64,000 nt of DNA, taken from Tenrec ecaudatus (taxonomy: Eukaryota; Chordata; Mammalia; Afrosoricida; Tenrecidae). A program made the position numbers and the translations under genes. A model generated the notes under the pieces. The model did no database searches, was not told the DNA's origin, and saw nothing but the letters and a program-made list of their open reading frames with translations. Shown here piece by piece: positions 26,607 to 38,369 of this stretch (positions are counted from its first letter, which is position 1; each line of letters begins with the position of its first letter). Where the stretch lies: positions 121,379,525 through 121,443,524 of the forward strand of contig NC_134539.1 of NCBI RefSeq assembly GCF_050624435.1, given 5' to 3'.

Positions 26607-27939
26607 GTTGTGTGTTTCATCGGTGCTATACTGCACCCTGATTGGCTCATCTCTTTCTTGTGCCCCTTCTGTGAGGGGATGTCCAATTGTCTACAGATGG
26701 GCTTTGGGTTCTCCTACACCTTTTTGCGCTGTCACCACCCTCTCCCCCCCCACACACACACATACCCCATTCACATTGGGTATGATTTTGTTCTGGGTCT
26801 TAGATGCCTGATACCTGATCCCATCCACACCTCATGATCACACAGGCTGGTGTGCTTCTTCCATGTGTGCTTTGTTGCTTTTCAGCTTGTTTATCTTCAA
26901 GCCTTTAAGACCCCAGACGTTATATCTTTTGATAGCCGGGCACCATCAGCTTTCTTCACCACATTTGTTTATGCACCCATTTTGTCTTCAGCTATTGTGT
27001 TGGGAAGGTGAGCATCACAGAATACTGGATTATTAGAACAAAGTGTTCTTGTGTTGAGGGAGTACTTGAGTCAAAGCCAAATGTCCATCAAAAGCAGATT
27101 CTTTCAAGAGATAATTTCTACATTTTGGGCTTTGTAATGGATTTAAAACAGCTTTTTGCCTAGAGATAATTTTGCTGATTTAGGAAGTAATATAAACCTA
27201 GTCTTTTATTTCCTCATGGCCAGGAATGGAAGTATATAATTATTTTGTAAACTCCCTTCTACATGTTATCATGAACTTTGAAGTTTTATTTACCTTTTTT
27301 TCACCCATCACCTTGGCTCCTTTTTACAGCTTCACGTTTCCTGTTTGGAGTGTACGGCTAAAGCCTGTTTTTCCAGCTTTGACTTTTAACCATCTAGATT
27401 GTATTTCCACTACGGAAATACAAACAACGAGTATATATATGTGTAATTATAACATATCGAATAAGCGTTATGTTTATAGCACAAATTAATTGGCATAGCA
27501 GTTGAAAGAATGAAGAAGATAATTATTCCCAAAATAACCATTGAGTCGTAGAACCTTATAGTAAGGATAATGGAAATGGGGATGGATAGAAATGGATGAA
27601 TTTCAGAGAAATTTAGGGTTTGCATTGTAGTACTTGATGGATTAAGATATGAAACTCAGGAAAAAATGAAGAGTAAACGGTGACTGATTTGAGAAGTCAT
27701 TCGGATTATTTGTTGAGACCTGAGGAGAGCTGGGTTGCCTCCAGTAGGATAGGAATTGCTGATTGCCACGTCAGACCTGCTCTGGTAGAGGCAGCGTATC
27801 CTGAAAGCCATGTTCACTAGGCATGCACAGGCTAGCTCTCTGAGAGCTATTTTCTGAGATTTCTTTGCTGTATGGATGGCAACTCAAGTATGTTTTCTTT
27901 CACGACAGCCACTTGCCAGCCACCACAGCACTGTCAGTC

Positions 27940-28050
27940 CTTATGGAAGCAGGCTGCTCAATCTTCCCCCATGTAGCATCTGGTCGGTTTGAAGAAACCA
28001 TGTGGTTAACAGCCCAATACTTAACCACTACCCTGCCAGGGCTCCTACAC
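27940..28050 (-). repeat. AfroSINE 5' half, antisense
   Basis: On the minus strand it reads ggagccctggcagggtagtg, then ggttaagtattgggctgtta, then the box B-like part. It is truncated before the middle. Confidence 0.8.
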
Positions 28051-28094
28051 TTTCTATGGGAGGAACAGAGGGGCTCGGATTCTGAGGTTATAGT

Positions 28095-28245
28095 TTTTGT
28101 TGGTAGCATTTCGAACCCAGCAGCCCCTCCGTGAAGCTTTTGTTCCCATAAACGTTTCCATCTTGGAAACTCTACAGGAGCAATTAGACTCTGCCCGGTA
28201 GGATCTCTATGGGTGGAAAAGACTCAACAGCAATGGATTTTTGGT
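28095..28245 (+). repeat. AfroSINE, sense, 5'-truncated
   Basis: Starts near box B (catttcgaacccagcagccc) and continues through ccatcttggaaactctacag and ggatctctatgggtggaaaa to the tail. It sits next to the antisense copy, head to head. Confidence 0.8.
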
Positions 28246-29249
28246 TTTGACATAAAGTTTAGAATTAAACTATTTAAAAATAACCATTGTTTCATTTTAC
28301 TTGAATGATGGTATTATATTTAGAAATATGATATGCTTTATATTATTAGTAGCAATTTATGCCTCCCTCCCTTTATTCCATCCTGTTCCCCCCTTAAAAA
28401 GAGGGCAGTGAGTACTCCCCTACACACACCAAAAAAGTTTGACCTTGTCTATCATGGTCATTGTCAGTTTTCTGGAAAAGTAATTAAATCTGCAACAATT
28501 TTCTGAATTGCATTCCCTCAAATGTCACTTTAGATTTAGCCTAACATCCTGGATTGCATCACTACTGTGGTATGTACCAAGTATGATGGAGGTGTACTAA
28601 ACAATATTTCCTTGCATTGTCCATAATAAATATTTGCCCAGGAATGGGTCGGGTGGAAGGGGAAGACAGAGCTTTTGTTTTTTGTTTTTGTTTTTTTTTC
28701 TTATAGAGGAAACTTTTATGTACTGTTTGTTTAAAGAGTGTTTGTCAGTCCATTGCCAGCCGTAGTGTGTGTCATGTGCCTCTATCCAGGTTTGAATATT
28801 TATGGTAGGTTAGAACCCACTTCAGGTTAAATTATATTTAAGAATTTACTTATACTTATTATCTTAGATTTCCATGGGGAAATCAAATGTTGAGATGGGT
28901 TGACCTTGTTTCTCTTACATAAGTAGAGGTGTGAAGTGGAAATAAAGAAATATTCTTCGTCAATGACAGTACATAGTTAAAATATATGTACTTTCAATAG
29001 TCTGTAAGCTTTATGGATGGATTGAACAGTTCGGATAGATGACTTTCTCCCTTCTTTCCCTTGGTCTTGGATGCTGTACTTCTCTTTGGCCAGTACCCTA
29101 TCTTTCTAGAGATGCCCAGACCTGCAGAATTGTTCATGGATAGTTTTCCTTGAGATGTTTCAACATCAAAGACCTTTTATTGTAGCTTCAGGGTCTAATT
29201 CCCATTCTGTACTGAATTGGGCTTTTTCCATATATTTCATCAGTAATGT

Positions 29250-29440
29250 GGGAGCCCTGGTGGCATTGTGGTTATGTGTTTGGCTGGGATCTTCAAGGTC
29301 AGCCCTTCAAAACCACCAGCCACTCCATAGGAGAAAGATAGGGCTTTCTACTCCCCTACATAATTATAGTCTTGGAAATTTACCTGGGCACTTCTCCCCT
29401 GCTCTGTGGGGTCACTTGGCATCATCAATAACACCATAGC
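29250..29440 (+). repeat. AfroSINE
   Basis: Head gggagccctggtggcattgt, box B-like ccttcaaaaccaccagcca, middle gaaagatagggctttctac, tail ctctgtggggtcacttggc. Confidence 0.9.
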
Positions 29441-30595
29441 AGTAAGCTTGGTTTGGGCTGTTGTTTACCAGTCCCTCCTCTCTCACCACCCTCCCCCCGA
29501 AACATTGTCATGTCAAGTTACTCTCCTCTAATTGTTCTTAAAATTGAAATGAAACGAAAGGAACGTTTCTGGAACGGTTGTGGTTTCATAGCTGGTTGCT
29601 TTATAGACATTTTCTTTAGAGTAGAAATTCCTTTCCATTGACTTTAGTGTGTAGTACTTATTCTCATTCAGGTGACAGCTTTGCCCACGATAACAAGACA
29701 TTGTTTCTGATAGATTAAAGAGAAGTCATCTGTTGGCCCCTCTACCTCTGATGCCATTTATTCCATCCCACCTGAGTTTAAGATTCTTCTGTACAGACAC
29801 CGACGTTCCCCAAAGCGCCTTTTGTCAGTTAGGGCGTGGGCGTGACGGGCGCAGGGCACAAGGCAGTCTGCTTATCCTTTCTCCAAACACAAGGAGCAGA
29901 TATAGAATGGTCTGTCTCTGCTCACCTGCAGTAATGGAATGGGTTGATATTGGCAGAAGCTTGTGGTTTGATGTGCAGTCACTTCCATCAGTAAGGTTAA
30001 TCGCTAACAAATGACTAAATGGGGATTTAGGGCGAATGCTCCAGCTGTCTGCTATGTTAGTAGTAACAGGACTTCTGGCGCCATTTCAGGGTCACTATTT
30101 GTATCTGTCTATCAGAGTTAGAATACAGTTGTTTCTCTCAGTTTCAGCCTTCTCTATAGAATTTCTGTCAATTATTTGACTCCATTAAGTGTGCAGAGGA
30201 AATAAAAGCCTGAATGACCAATCCACCAGGGGCTATGGATAGACCCTCTCTTTGTCCATTCTCAGAGCACTGCATTAGGTCTCATTATCCATTTATAATA
30301 GGTGACCTCTGCCCCCTAGGTCACTGAAGAATATTCAGTGTGCTTTTCGGACACATAGGGAACGTCTCTCCACAGACGCATGAAATAGTCGGTCGTCTGG
30401 TTGTCTGGAGGAATAGTACACATTGCAGGTTTTTAAATAAATACGCAGCCTTGTGCCAAATCACTGACAATTTCTTTTTCTTTGCTATTCCATGGTTTGT
30501 AAATTGGCCAGGGAACGTCTGCTGCTGTTTGCAAGTGCAATTGTAGTGATTCTTTTCTTTTTGAATATTTATTTTTTAATATTTCTTTCATCCTT

Positions 30596-30822
30596 CATCT
30601 TCTCTGGAGAAAGACATCGTCATGGACCATAAAGTGGAGGGTGAGTGACAAAGCTGAAGGTCATCAACCAGATGGAGTGGCACGGTGGCTGTACCAGTAT
30701 GGCCCCACATCACCACGCTTGTGAGGGCGGTGCGGGCCCAGGCTGTGGTTTGTTCTCCTGTACAAAGGGTCACTCTGAGTCAGAGCAGACGCAACGAAAA
30801 GCAACACCAACCGCATTCTTAC
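30596..30822 (+). mobile_element. RTE 3'-end fragment
   Basis: gagaaagacatcgtcatgga, agtggagggtgagtgacaaa, agatggagtggcacggtggc, cttgtgagggcggtgcggg and gggtcactctgagtcagagc follow the RTE 3' ORF/UTR order. Confidence 0.75.
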
Positions 30823-32292
30823 GAAAACGAAAAATGTTGTCCTGTTTGCCTACTTTTGTTCTTGTGTTTTTAAAAATGGCTTGGCTTCATCTCTGCTTTG
30901 ACATTTCCTGAGAGGAATATATAATAAAGACTTAGATATAATGAATGGCGAGAACCATTATCTTCAAAAAGCCTTTGCCAAATTGTTCCAGTGCCTCTTA
31001 CTGTTATCTGTGACTTGGTAAGAACCTGTCTTCTAGCCCTTCCCTGCCATTTCTGCCCAAGCTGATAGTGCTCAAATCCCACTGAAACGTTGGGAAAGGT
31101 ATTGACCTTGGTCATTATAGTCCACATTTCTTTTGAGGTATGTTTGGGTCACCCAGCAGAAATCTCTAAAACCTAGTGGTCAGTTTCTCATTCCTGATCA
31201 ATAGTTAAGCCTCGGAAATAGGGAGACAGACTAGTGATTGGCATAGATGGACTGTACTAAGTGCCATTTCTAGAGTTTTCTTTTGTCCTAGCTGAACAGC
31301 AGGCGTGGACGAGTCTGACTTTGTATTGCTGCAACACCTCATCTGTGTTACAGTCATGGAAGTTGGTCGTTTTTCTGAAGTGTACTGAGATAGGAATAAT
31401 AAAAGATAGAGAGCCACTTCTTGAGCAAATCATATTTAAAACGTGGAAAGAGGGATAATATGTTATGAAAGTGTTTTTTAATGTTTTTGTATTAATAAAG
31501 TCCTTAGACACTTAGCTGTTTCTCACCGTCATGTGTATTGGCTTGCTCGCTCGATTCAAAGTGTTTGAACGCATAGGAATTCAGAGAAACCAAGTAGAGT
31601 ATAATGAACCAGCAGCCTTACTGTTTACTAGAGGTATCTTTATTCCAACATAGATTTTCTATTAAGTTATGTGCTGTGAGATAATTGAACCACAGAAGTA
31701 TATCTAAAAGAAGGGCCACTGAATTTCAGCACAGGATTTTCTCTTCAAACTAGTTATGGAAAGCCATGTAGTTGTAAGAATTCTCCCTATGATACGAATT
31801 AATATATTAACTGGATTATAGCACCATTTGACAAATTGCTTACTAAATACATCAAAATTGATTGGACATTCTGTATTTGAATTGACAAATGGCTGCATTA
31901 GAAGAAGGAGGGAAATCCATTAATTATAGCTGCTCTCAACCAAAGGAAATGTAATCATATAAATATGGATTTTGTTAAAGCAAAAATCTCTATGGTAGTG
32001 TTGCTTATTTGTGTGTCTGCACCTCTTTGCCATTTATAAAATGTCTGCTCTTGGCTACCTTTCTTTAAATAGTTAAATAATATCTGTTGTTGTATTTTAG
32101 GCTTTCTAGGCTGTATAATAGCTTTTTATTTATTTGATTTTAATTACAGGGAAACCCAGCAGGTCAGCATTTTTGCTCATTTCTCAAATTGCATCTCAGT
32201 TTGTTCCTATTTTCCTATTATATGCTCATATTTTTCCCAGACACCCTTAGGAATTGGTGACTATGTCAGTATAAGTGTATATATGATGGGGC

Positions 32293-32470
32293 CTTCTCTT
32301 TGCCTGGAGGTGTGGTAGTACATGTTGGGCTGCTAACCACAAGGTGAGCAGTGGGGGGAAAGATGAGCCCATCTACAAAGGAGTTACAGTCTTGAAAACC
32401 CACCGGAGCCGTCCTACCCTTTCTCAAGGGTCATGATAAGTCAGAATCTACTCAATAGAAGTGAGTTTTA
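32293..32470 (+). repeat. AfroSINE
   Basis: atgttgggctgctaaccaca, then a deleted box B region, then ttacagtcttgaaaaccca and catgataagtcagaatctac. First of four consecutive sense copies. Confidence 0.85.
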
Positions 32471-32482
32471 GTTAGGAAAAAG

Positions 32483-32680
32483 GACCCCCTGTGGTTCTTT
32501 GGATTGGACATTGGGCTGCTAATCACAAGGTCAGCAGTTCAAATCTGCAAGCCTCTGCAGGAAGAAAGAAGAGGTTTTCTGCTCCCTTGAAGGTTTACAG
32601 CCTTGGAAATCCACAGGAGCAGTACCACTCTGTCCTATAGGGCCCCCACAGGTCAACCTAATGGCGGTGAGTCTGTCTGT
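32483..32680 (+). repeat. AfroSINE
   Basis: attgggctgctaatcacaag, gtcagcagttcaaatctgc, ttacagccttggaaatccac, ccactctgtcctatagggcc. Confidence 0.9.
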
Positions 32681-32695
32681 TTTTACTTAGGTAAT

Positions 32696-33352
32696 GGAGC
32701 TCTGGTAGTGCTGTGGATTAGGCATTGGGCTGCTGACTGCTAAGGCAGCAACTCAAGCCTACCAGATACTTCACCAAAGAACAAAGAGACTGACTCTTCC
32801 CATCCATATTTGTCCTCTCCCCCGCACCCCACCCCAGTGCCATGACTCAGTTTTACCTTGCAAATCTGACTAGACCAGAGTACACACATTGATGCAGATA
32901 AGAGCTCTCGACATATGGAATTCAGAACAGATAAAAACCTCAGGAACAGTTGTGGGAGTAGTGGTATCATGAAGGTGGGGGGAGGGGCAGAAAGAGGGAA
33001 CCCATCACAAGGTTGGATATATAGCATCCCCCCCCCAGGGACAAATAACAGAAAGGTGGGTGAAGGGAGACAACAGACAACAATATATAATTTGTCAAGG
33101 ACTTACGAGGGTGGAAAGGGAGGGAAGGAAGGGAGAAAAAAGAGGAGCTGATACCAAGGGTTTAAGAAGAAAGAAATTGGGAAATGTCGATGGCAACATA
33201 TGTATAAAGTGTGCTTAATACTATTGAATGATGGATTTGTAAGATCCCCCCCCCCAAATAAAATGATTTATTAAAAAAAAAAAAGATATACAGTCTCAGA
33301 AATCTTGTGTAGGCTTACTTTGAGTCTCAAACAACTCAGTGGGTTTGGTTTT
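32696..33352 (+). repeat. AfroSINE split by a family A copy
   Basis: The 5' half at 32696-32800 (gagctctggtagtgctgtgg ... aactcaagcctaccagata) and the 3' half at 33285-33352 (gatatacagtctcagaaatc ... caaacaactcagtgggtttg) join into one AfroSINE if the family A copy is removed. Confidence 0.85.
32801..33284 (+). mobile_element. Family A nested in AfroSINE
   Basis: Begins near the cagttttaccttgcaaatct segment and ends aataaaatgatttattaaa plus an A-run. Confidence 0.85.
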
Positions 33353-33367
33353 TATTTACTTAGGATA

Positions 33368-33580
33368 GGCCCCTGGATAGCCCAAGTGGGTTTTCCTTCC
33401 TTGTTCAAATTGAGCAGTTTGAACTCATTCAGCAGTGCAGCAGAAGAAAAGACTGGCGTTCTGCTTCTGTAAAGATTATCGCTAAAAAAAATCCTGTGAA
33501 GTTTATTCCATTCTGCTTTGTAATGCTGGGTTCACCATGAATCAGAGCAACTCAAAGGGGGCTTAGTGTTTTGATACGTA
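33368..33580 (+). repeat. AfroSINE, diverged
   Basis: cccctggatagcccaagtgg, gagcagtttgaactcattca, tctgcttctgtaaagattat, tcaccatgaatcagagcaac. Confidence 0.75.
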
Positions 33581-33605
33581 GGAAACTGGAAATTGTATAT
33601 GTATG

Positions 33606-33700
33606 ATTCTGCTTTCTTTGTGACTTTGAATGAGTCTTGAAATTTCTAAACCTCGGTTTCCTTACTGGTATCATTAAGTGATTAAAAACACTTATGTTGC
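33606..33700 (+). repeat. Possible MIR fragment
   Basis: ttgtgactttgaatgagtct ... tctaaacctcggtttcctta recalls the MIR core. Confidence 0.45.
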
Positions 33701-33888
33701 GATTATCTGCCTCAAAGTCACGTAACTTCTGAAACTCAACGAGAATTCAGAATAAGCACATGCCCAAGGAGAAGGAAGCAAGTAACTTTGACCCCAGGAA
33801 TTGAGGCCATTGCAGTACCAACCTTTTCACAGTGGTATATGAGGACAAGCTCTTGTAATATTTTGCTGATAGACCCTTAATTTTTTAA

Positions 33889-33954
33889 TTTTTTTTTTAG
33901 CTCACCATCTTGGCGGACGAAACCCCCCCGCTCGGCTCCCCACCGCTTCTCCCC
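33889..33954 (-). mobile_element. Tiny GC-rich retroposed insert with long target duplication
   Basis: About 66 bp of very GC-rich sequence in an AT-rich intron. On the minus strand it reads gccgagcggggggg, then tcgtccgccaagatggtgag, and ends in a run of about 10 A. It is flanked by near-identical copies of gatagaccctta(a)tttttt starting at 33868 and 33955. The structure is that of an L1-style retroposition of a short RNA; the source is unknown. Confidence 0.65.
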
Positions 33955-34075
33955 GATAGACCCTTATTTTTAAATCATGGAAAAATGAACCTAAAATTGC
34001 CTGTATAAAATATGCTTTTGCACGATATATATATGCTTTAGCTTTAACTTTTGAATTACTCTTTATTTCTAGAAA

Positions 34076-34173
34076 TACCATATATACTCATGTATAAGCT
34101 GAGTTTTTTCAGCACATTTTTAATGCAGTTTTGTGGTAAGATGAGGTGCCTCGGCTGATAAGTATATATGGTA
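34076..34173. mobile_element. TA-flanked MITE, internally deleted
   Basis: Inverted ends taccatatatactcatg and agtatatatggta with the internal parts tttttaatgcagttttg and aggtgcctcggctgat. Confidence 0.85.
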
Positions 34174-34754
34174 CTTAATAGAAATTCCTTCCTCCTTCAA
34201 TATATTTATTGTCTACCTGACTTTGATTTTTCTTACTAGCAAGTGCTAGTAAGCACTTGTCAAGCCCAGAGCAGCTAGGGAATCGGGTGAAGTTACAGCT
34301 CTGTTGGTTTTCTCTGTATTTCCAAAGAAAAGTTCCATGTGCTTAGCATAGCTGCTTTGTGTATATTGAACTTCTTTTTGAGCACAGTGATTATGAGATC
34401 TATATCTTTAATATTTTGTTCTTAAAATTGGTCTACTCTTTAAATTTTGTAAAAAGATTGAGTTTTTGTGAACTTCCATCATCTCTGAACCCCGACCCCC
34501 ATGAATTGGTGGGGGCAGGGTGGTAAAGAATCTGTCTCTTCCTCTAACTGAGGATAACCAACCCACTAACAGGACATGAGGGCCATGGGTCATAGACTAA
34601 CTCTCTACAGTTGGAAAAATGATTCTGGTTTCCTCGTTTTTGTCATATGACAGGAGTCTTTGGGCCGTGTGATTTCTATGGAGGCGCGAGAAACACTGGG
34701 AAGCCTTCATTTGCCTGTGTGGCATTGGTAGATGGCTTGCCTTGCGCACTGTAC

Positions 34755-34905
34755 CTTCTTTGGATCTACTGACCACGTGAAGAGCATCAGGAACTGGTCT
34801 TCCTCACAGTTAACACTTGGTGAGGCTACTGTTAAGTTTGGGGGCAGATTTGAGATTTGGCTCGCAGTCAAGGACTTTAGCCACTGCGCCACCAGGGCTC
34901 CTTCC
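34755..34905 (-). repeat. AfroSINE-type element, antisense, head half
   Basis: Minus strand: ggagccctggtggcgcagtg followed by gctaaagtccttgactgcga, the AfroSINE head. The following sequence differs from the usual middle part. Confidence 0.65.
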
Positions 34906-35411
34906 TCCCTCAGGAGGCATTTCCTTAGGTGACCTTTGGCTTCCTTCCGAGGCTCTTTTTCCAGGTGGCAGTGGCCCACCCATTATTATCCATTATGAAC
35001 ATTTAAAAATAAAACCAAGAAATCAGTGTTTTCTAAAATGAAATGTGCTACATTTCTCAGGGATCTTATAGGGAAACTTAAAGTACTTTGTTGGCTTTTT
35101 CTGTTATTACATGTGAAGTTTCAAATGTCCGTACCTTCGTGTTGTATTCAAAAGACTTCCGGTCAAAGTAATTTCCCCTGCTTATTTGTTAGTTTTTATA
35201 TGATATATTTAATAGATGCTTGTAGAGTTTATTGTGTTAAGAGGATGTTGAATATAGAAAGCAGGTACACTTTTAGCCAGCAGTGGTGTGCTTGGCATGT
35301 AGGTATAAACAACTTCCATGTTCATTCCTAATTTCATGAAAAATTTAATTTAAAACAATGAGTTTAACGAATGAGGAAAGGAGCAATGAATGAGAAACAG
35401 TTTTTCTTTCG

Positions 35412-35595
35412 AGTCTGTGGTCCTGAATTTAATCCTATTTCTACTACATGTTTCTGGGCGACATTGGGAAAATAACAGCACTCCCAGCAGTAAAGTGGAA
35501 ATTACTGCTCACTACCTTATAGGGCAGTTAGATTCGATGAGATAATATGCTCAAAAACTTAGCACAATAACCCAGCTAAAAATAAAGGGAGCTGT
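35412..35595 (+). repeat. MIR
   Basis: gtctgtggtcctgaatttaa ... tctgggcgacattgggaaaa ... ggcagttagattcgatgaga ... cttagcacaataacccag, in MIR order. Confidence 0.7.
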
Positions 35596-35914
35596 TGGTA
35601 GTACGTGGCAATGATAGAAATCACGTTCTTCTTCTCCTTCAACGTCAAGTGCTTTGCTATTGATATTCTATCCGGCGGCACAGCTGAAAATGGATTTGTG
35701 CATCTCCCCGCAGTCAAGAGAAGCATGTGTACTAGATCGCTTCTCTTCGTAAGCTTAAACTTAAGGTTACCTGGATGACTGGCTCTCTATAAGTATACTT
35801 CCAAAGCCATAGGAAGGCATTTTACTTAGTCACTCTAGTTTATTAATGCAAATCAGAGACATTTCCTTTCCTAGACCATCTTCGTGACTCCTTAATAACA
35901 TTTCTCTTGGTGTG

Positions 35915-36045
35915 TAGTCCATCCTGAGCTGGAGAAAGAGGAGGCGGCTTTCTGTTCCCATAAAGAGCTACAGTCTGAGACCCACAGGGACAGGGGCACC
36001 ACGAGTCAGTCAACTTGACCGCTGTGGGTGTGCGCATCCTGAATG
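35915..36045 (+). repeat. AfroSINE 3' half
   Basis: gctttctgttcccataaaga, gctacagtctgagacccaca, caccacgagtcagtcaactt. Confidence 0.8.
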
Positions 36046-36674
36046 GGAAAGCTCTGCACATTACTTTTCTCAGCTGCCTAAGGCTCAGAAACTTTTCTGA
36101 AAAGCCAGGAGGCTATTTGGATTTCTGAGATTATCACTGGAACCATTGCTCACTATGTTAGTGAGTGAGGAGAATGCTCCCTATTCTTTATAATAATATA
36201 ACCATGCCATATTAGAATCTTTCAGCAATGAATGAAAGAAGAATATATGAGTGAGCAACAAAAGAAAGTGTAAAAGAAAGGCAGGAAGAAACCCAAAGAA
36301 GGAAGGAATTGAGCCACAGAGGAAAGGAGAGTTGGGGAGGGCGAGCTCAATTCATTATAAAGGATAAAAAGTGAATCTTTACAACTCCCTGGAGCCAGAG
36401 GAACTGACATGGATTTGTCTCCAGGATAAAAAGTACTTTGTGTGTCTGGTTGTGGGGTGGACGGGGTTGGTGGAACGTATTTGATATGCTGCCCTTCAAT
36501 TAAAAAGAAAATCCAGATGTCTTCAAGTATTCCAAAACTTGGTGACCCCATACGTATCATAGTAGATTTGTGGCCATATTGTTTTCACTTACAGGTTTGT
36601 GAGTAGATATTTGGGCCTTTCTTCTTAAACACCTCTGGTTCTCTAAACTATGGCTCACTGAATAATGCTAAGTA

Positions 36675-37180
36675 CTTGTGTTAGTCTGGGTTGACTAGAG
36701 AAACAAATTCATAGAAACCCATATGTGTATCAGAAAGAGCTTTATATAAAAGTGCAATTGAATATTGAGAAAACATCCCAGATCAAGTTCATGAATCCAA
36801 TATTATTCCATATGTCCAATACTAGTCCATAGATTTCTTTTTAAACTCATGCAGCCATGCAAAAATGCTGAATGCAGGAAGATCACAGGCCAGTGGGTGG
36901 AAAGTCCTGTGGATCCAGTGGCGGAAGCATCTCAGCATGGCGTGAGTCTCCATGAGGCTCCTCCAGCTCCAGGGCTTGGGCACCATCAGTGTGTTTTTAT
37001 GTGGCTTGTCAACAGGAATTCCAAGCAGAGAGTGTATATGTCCCTCCTCCAGAGAGCTATTTATCTCCTTCACACCTCCAAATGAGGTCATCAAGCAGCG
37101 ACCTGATTGACAGGCTAAGCTCCACCCCTTCACAAGTTGACACCACATTATGTAACTACCACAGCACTATATGCAGTTTA
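36675..37180 (+). repeat. Probable afrotherian dispersed repeat, family unnamed
   Basis: From gtgttagtctgggttgacta to gttgacaccacattatgtaa. It resembles a repeat I recall from afrotherian genomes but cannot name. No coding content was recognised; the open frames on both strands look accidental. Confidence 0.45.
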
Positions 37181-37249
37181 TAGCCTAGCTGGGGGATGAG
37201 AAGCTTACTGAGTCAGGCTGCTCTTCACAGAATACTTCTTAAGATTTTA

Positions 37250-37500
37250 TTCTTTTTTTTAAACATAAAAAGGTCCAAAACCTTTTATTATGGAATGTCT
37301 AAACACACATAAATACAGTTGATTTTATAATAAATCTGTCCCATTTCCTTTATACTTTAAAAACCCATTTCTTTAAAACATTTATAAAGAAAGCCCACTA
37401 TTCTATTCTTTTAGCCATATATACTTTTTTAGTATTAATAAAAAGGAAGTTACAAAATTAGAAAATAAAAAAATAAGTTTACCAACTATTACACAGTTCC
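37250..37500 (+). repeat. Possible L1M 3' UTR piece
   Basis: ccttttattatggaatgtc ... taaacacacataaatacag recalls old L1 3' UTR sequence; AT-rich and diverged. Confidence 0.4.
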
Positions 37501-38369
37501 CCGCTGACTCCGTGGTAAGTAGCTTGTGGAGGTCACTCAGTCCAGTGATTTGTCAGTAGAGAGAAAGAGGGAGAGAACTTTAAGGTGGTGGTCGGATAAT
37601 GTTCCCTGTATCAGTCTTTCTCCTGTCTTCTTGTTTCTGTGGAATTTCTGACTTACTTAGTGATACAATATTAAACATTTACTTTCTGAGTATTATGGAA
37701 CATGTCATAGATAATTAGTGGCTAGTAGGAAAGACTTTAAGTTCTGTCCCCACATATAGGTTGACAATGTCGGTGTCTTCCAGATCTAAAAGCTTTTAAC
37801 TCTCCATGCCAAAGGGACTCTGCCTCTTTTGCTTAGGCAAGAGAAAATCTGTATTTAATTCCTCCTGCCGTATAATGATTTGGATTTATCTAGTATGTGA
37901 CTAGATAATAAACGAAGTATGAAAGAACTGCATTAACTCTGTAATAATTATTTTTGCCATTTTTATATTTGCAAAGCAGCTACTCTACTTTCTTTTTTTG
38001 TCAGGGTTTTATTGTCCGTCTAATGCCGGATTTAGTATATTAGACTCTTTAACTATGCCATTGTAGATGATACAAAGAACACAAAGCTAATATAATTGAC
38101 ATATTGTCTACATATAAATTGAACACAGTTAATCACTAAAAACAATGAGGCAAAAAAAAACAATGAGGCTTTACCTTCTGAATACAATCTTTCATATCAG
38201 TCTTTTATAGCAGATGTTATTTTTAGACACTTCTTTGAATTTATTTATTGTTTTTTAAAAAAATTATGAATTAGGTGAGGGGTTTATATTTCATACCCTC
38301 ACCTCTATATTCAGTGTTTCTAACTACTCATCACAGCCCCTTCCTGCAATGTTCAACCCCAAGCCCCTT

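Larger units (their letters stand above)
25148..27089 (-). mobile_element. Family A, antisense, with nested insertions
   Basis: Outer element of a nested block. It is flanked by a perfect 15-bp target duplication aaaagcagattcttt at 25133-25147 and 27090-27104. Its own sequence lies at 25148-25659 and 26607-27089. Between them are a second family A copy and a short insert. The sense-strand 5' end is truncated at the ggccaaatgtccat segment. Confidence 0.9.

Noticed and set aside
25148..27089. Twin-priming inversion of a single retroposon
   Set aside because: The two orientations contain the same 3' sequence and each has its own flanking duplication, so two insertions fit better than one inverted insertion.
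32293..33580. CRISPR-like or tandem array
   Set aside because: The units are diverged AfroSINEs with SINE structure, not identical repeats with spacers.
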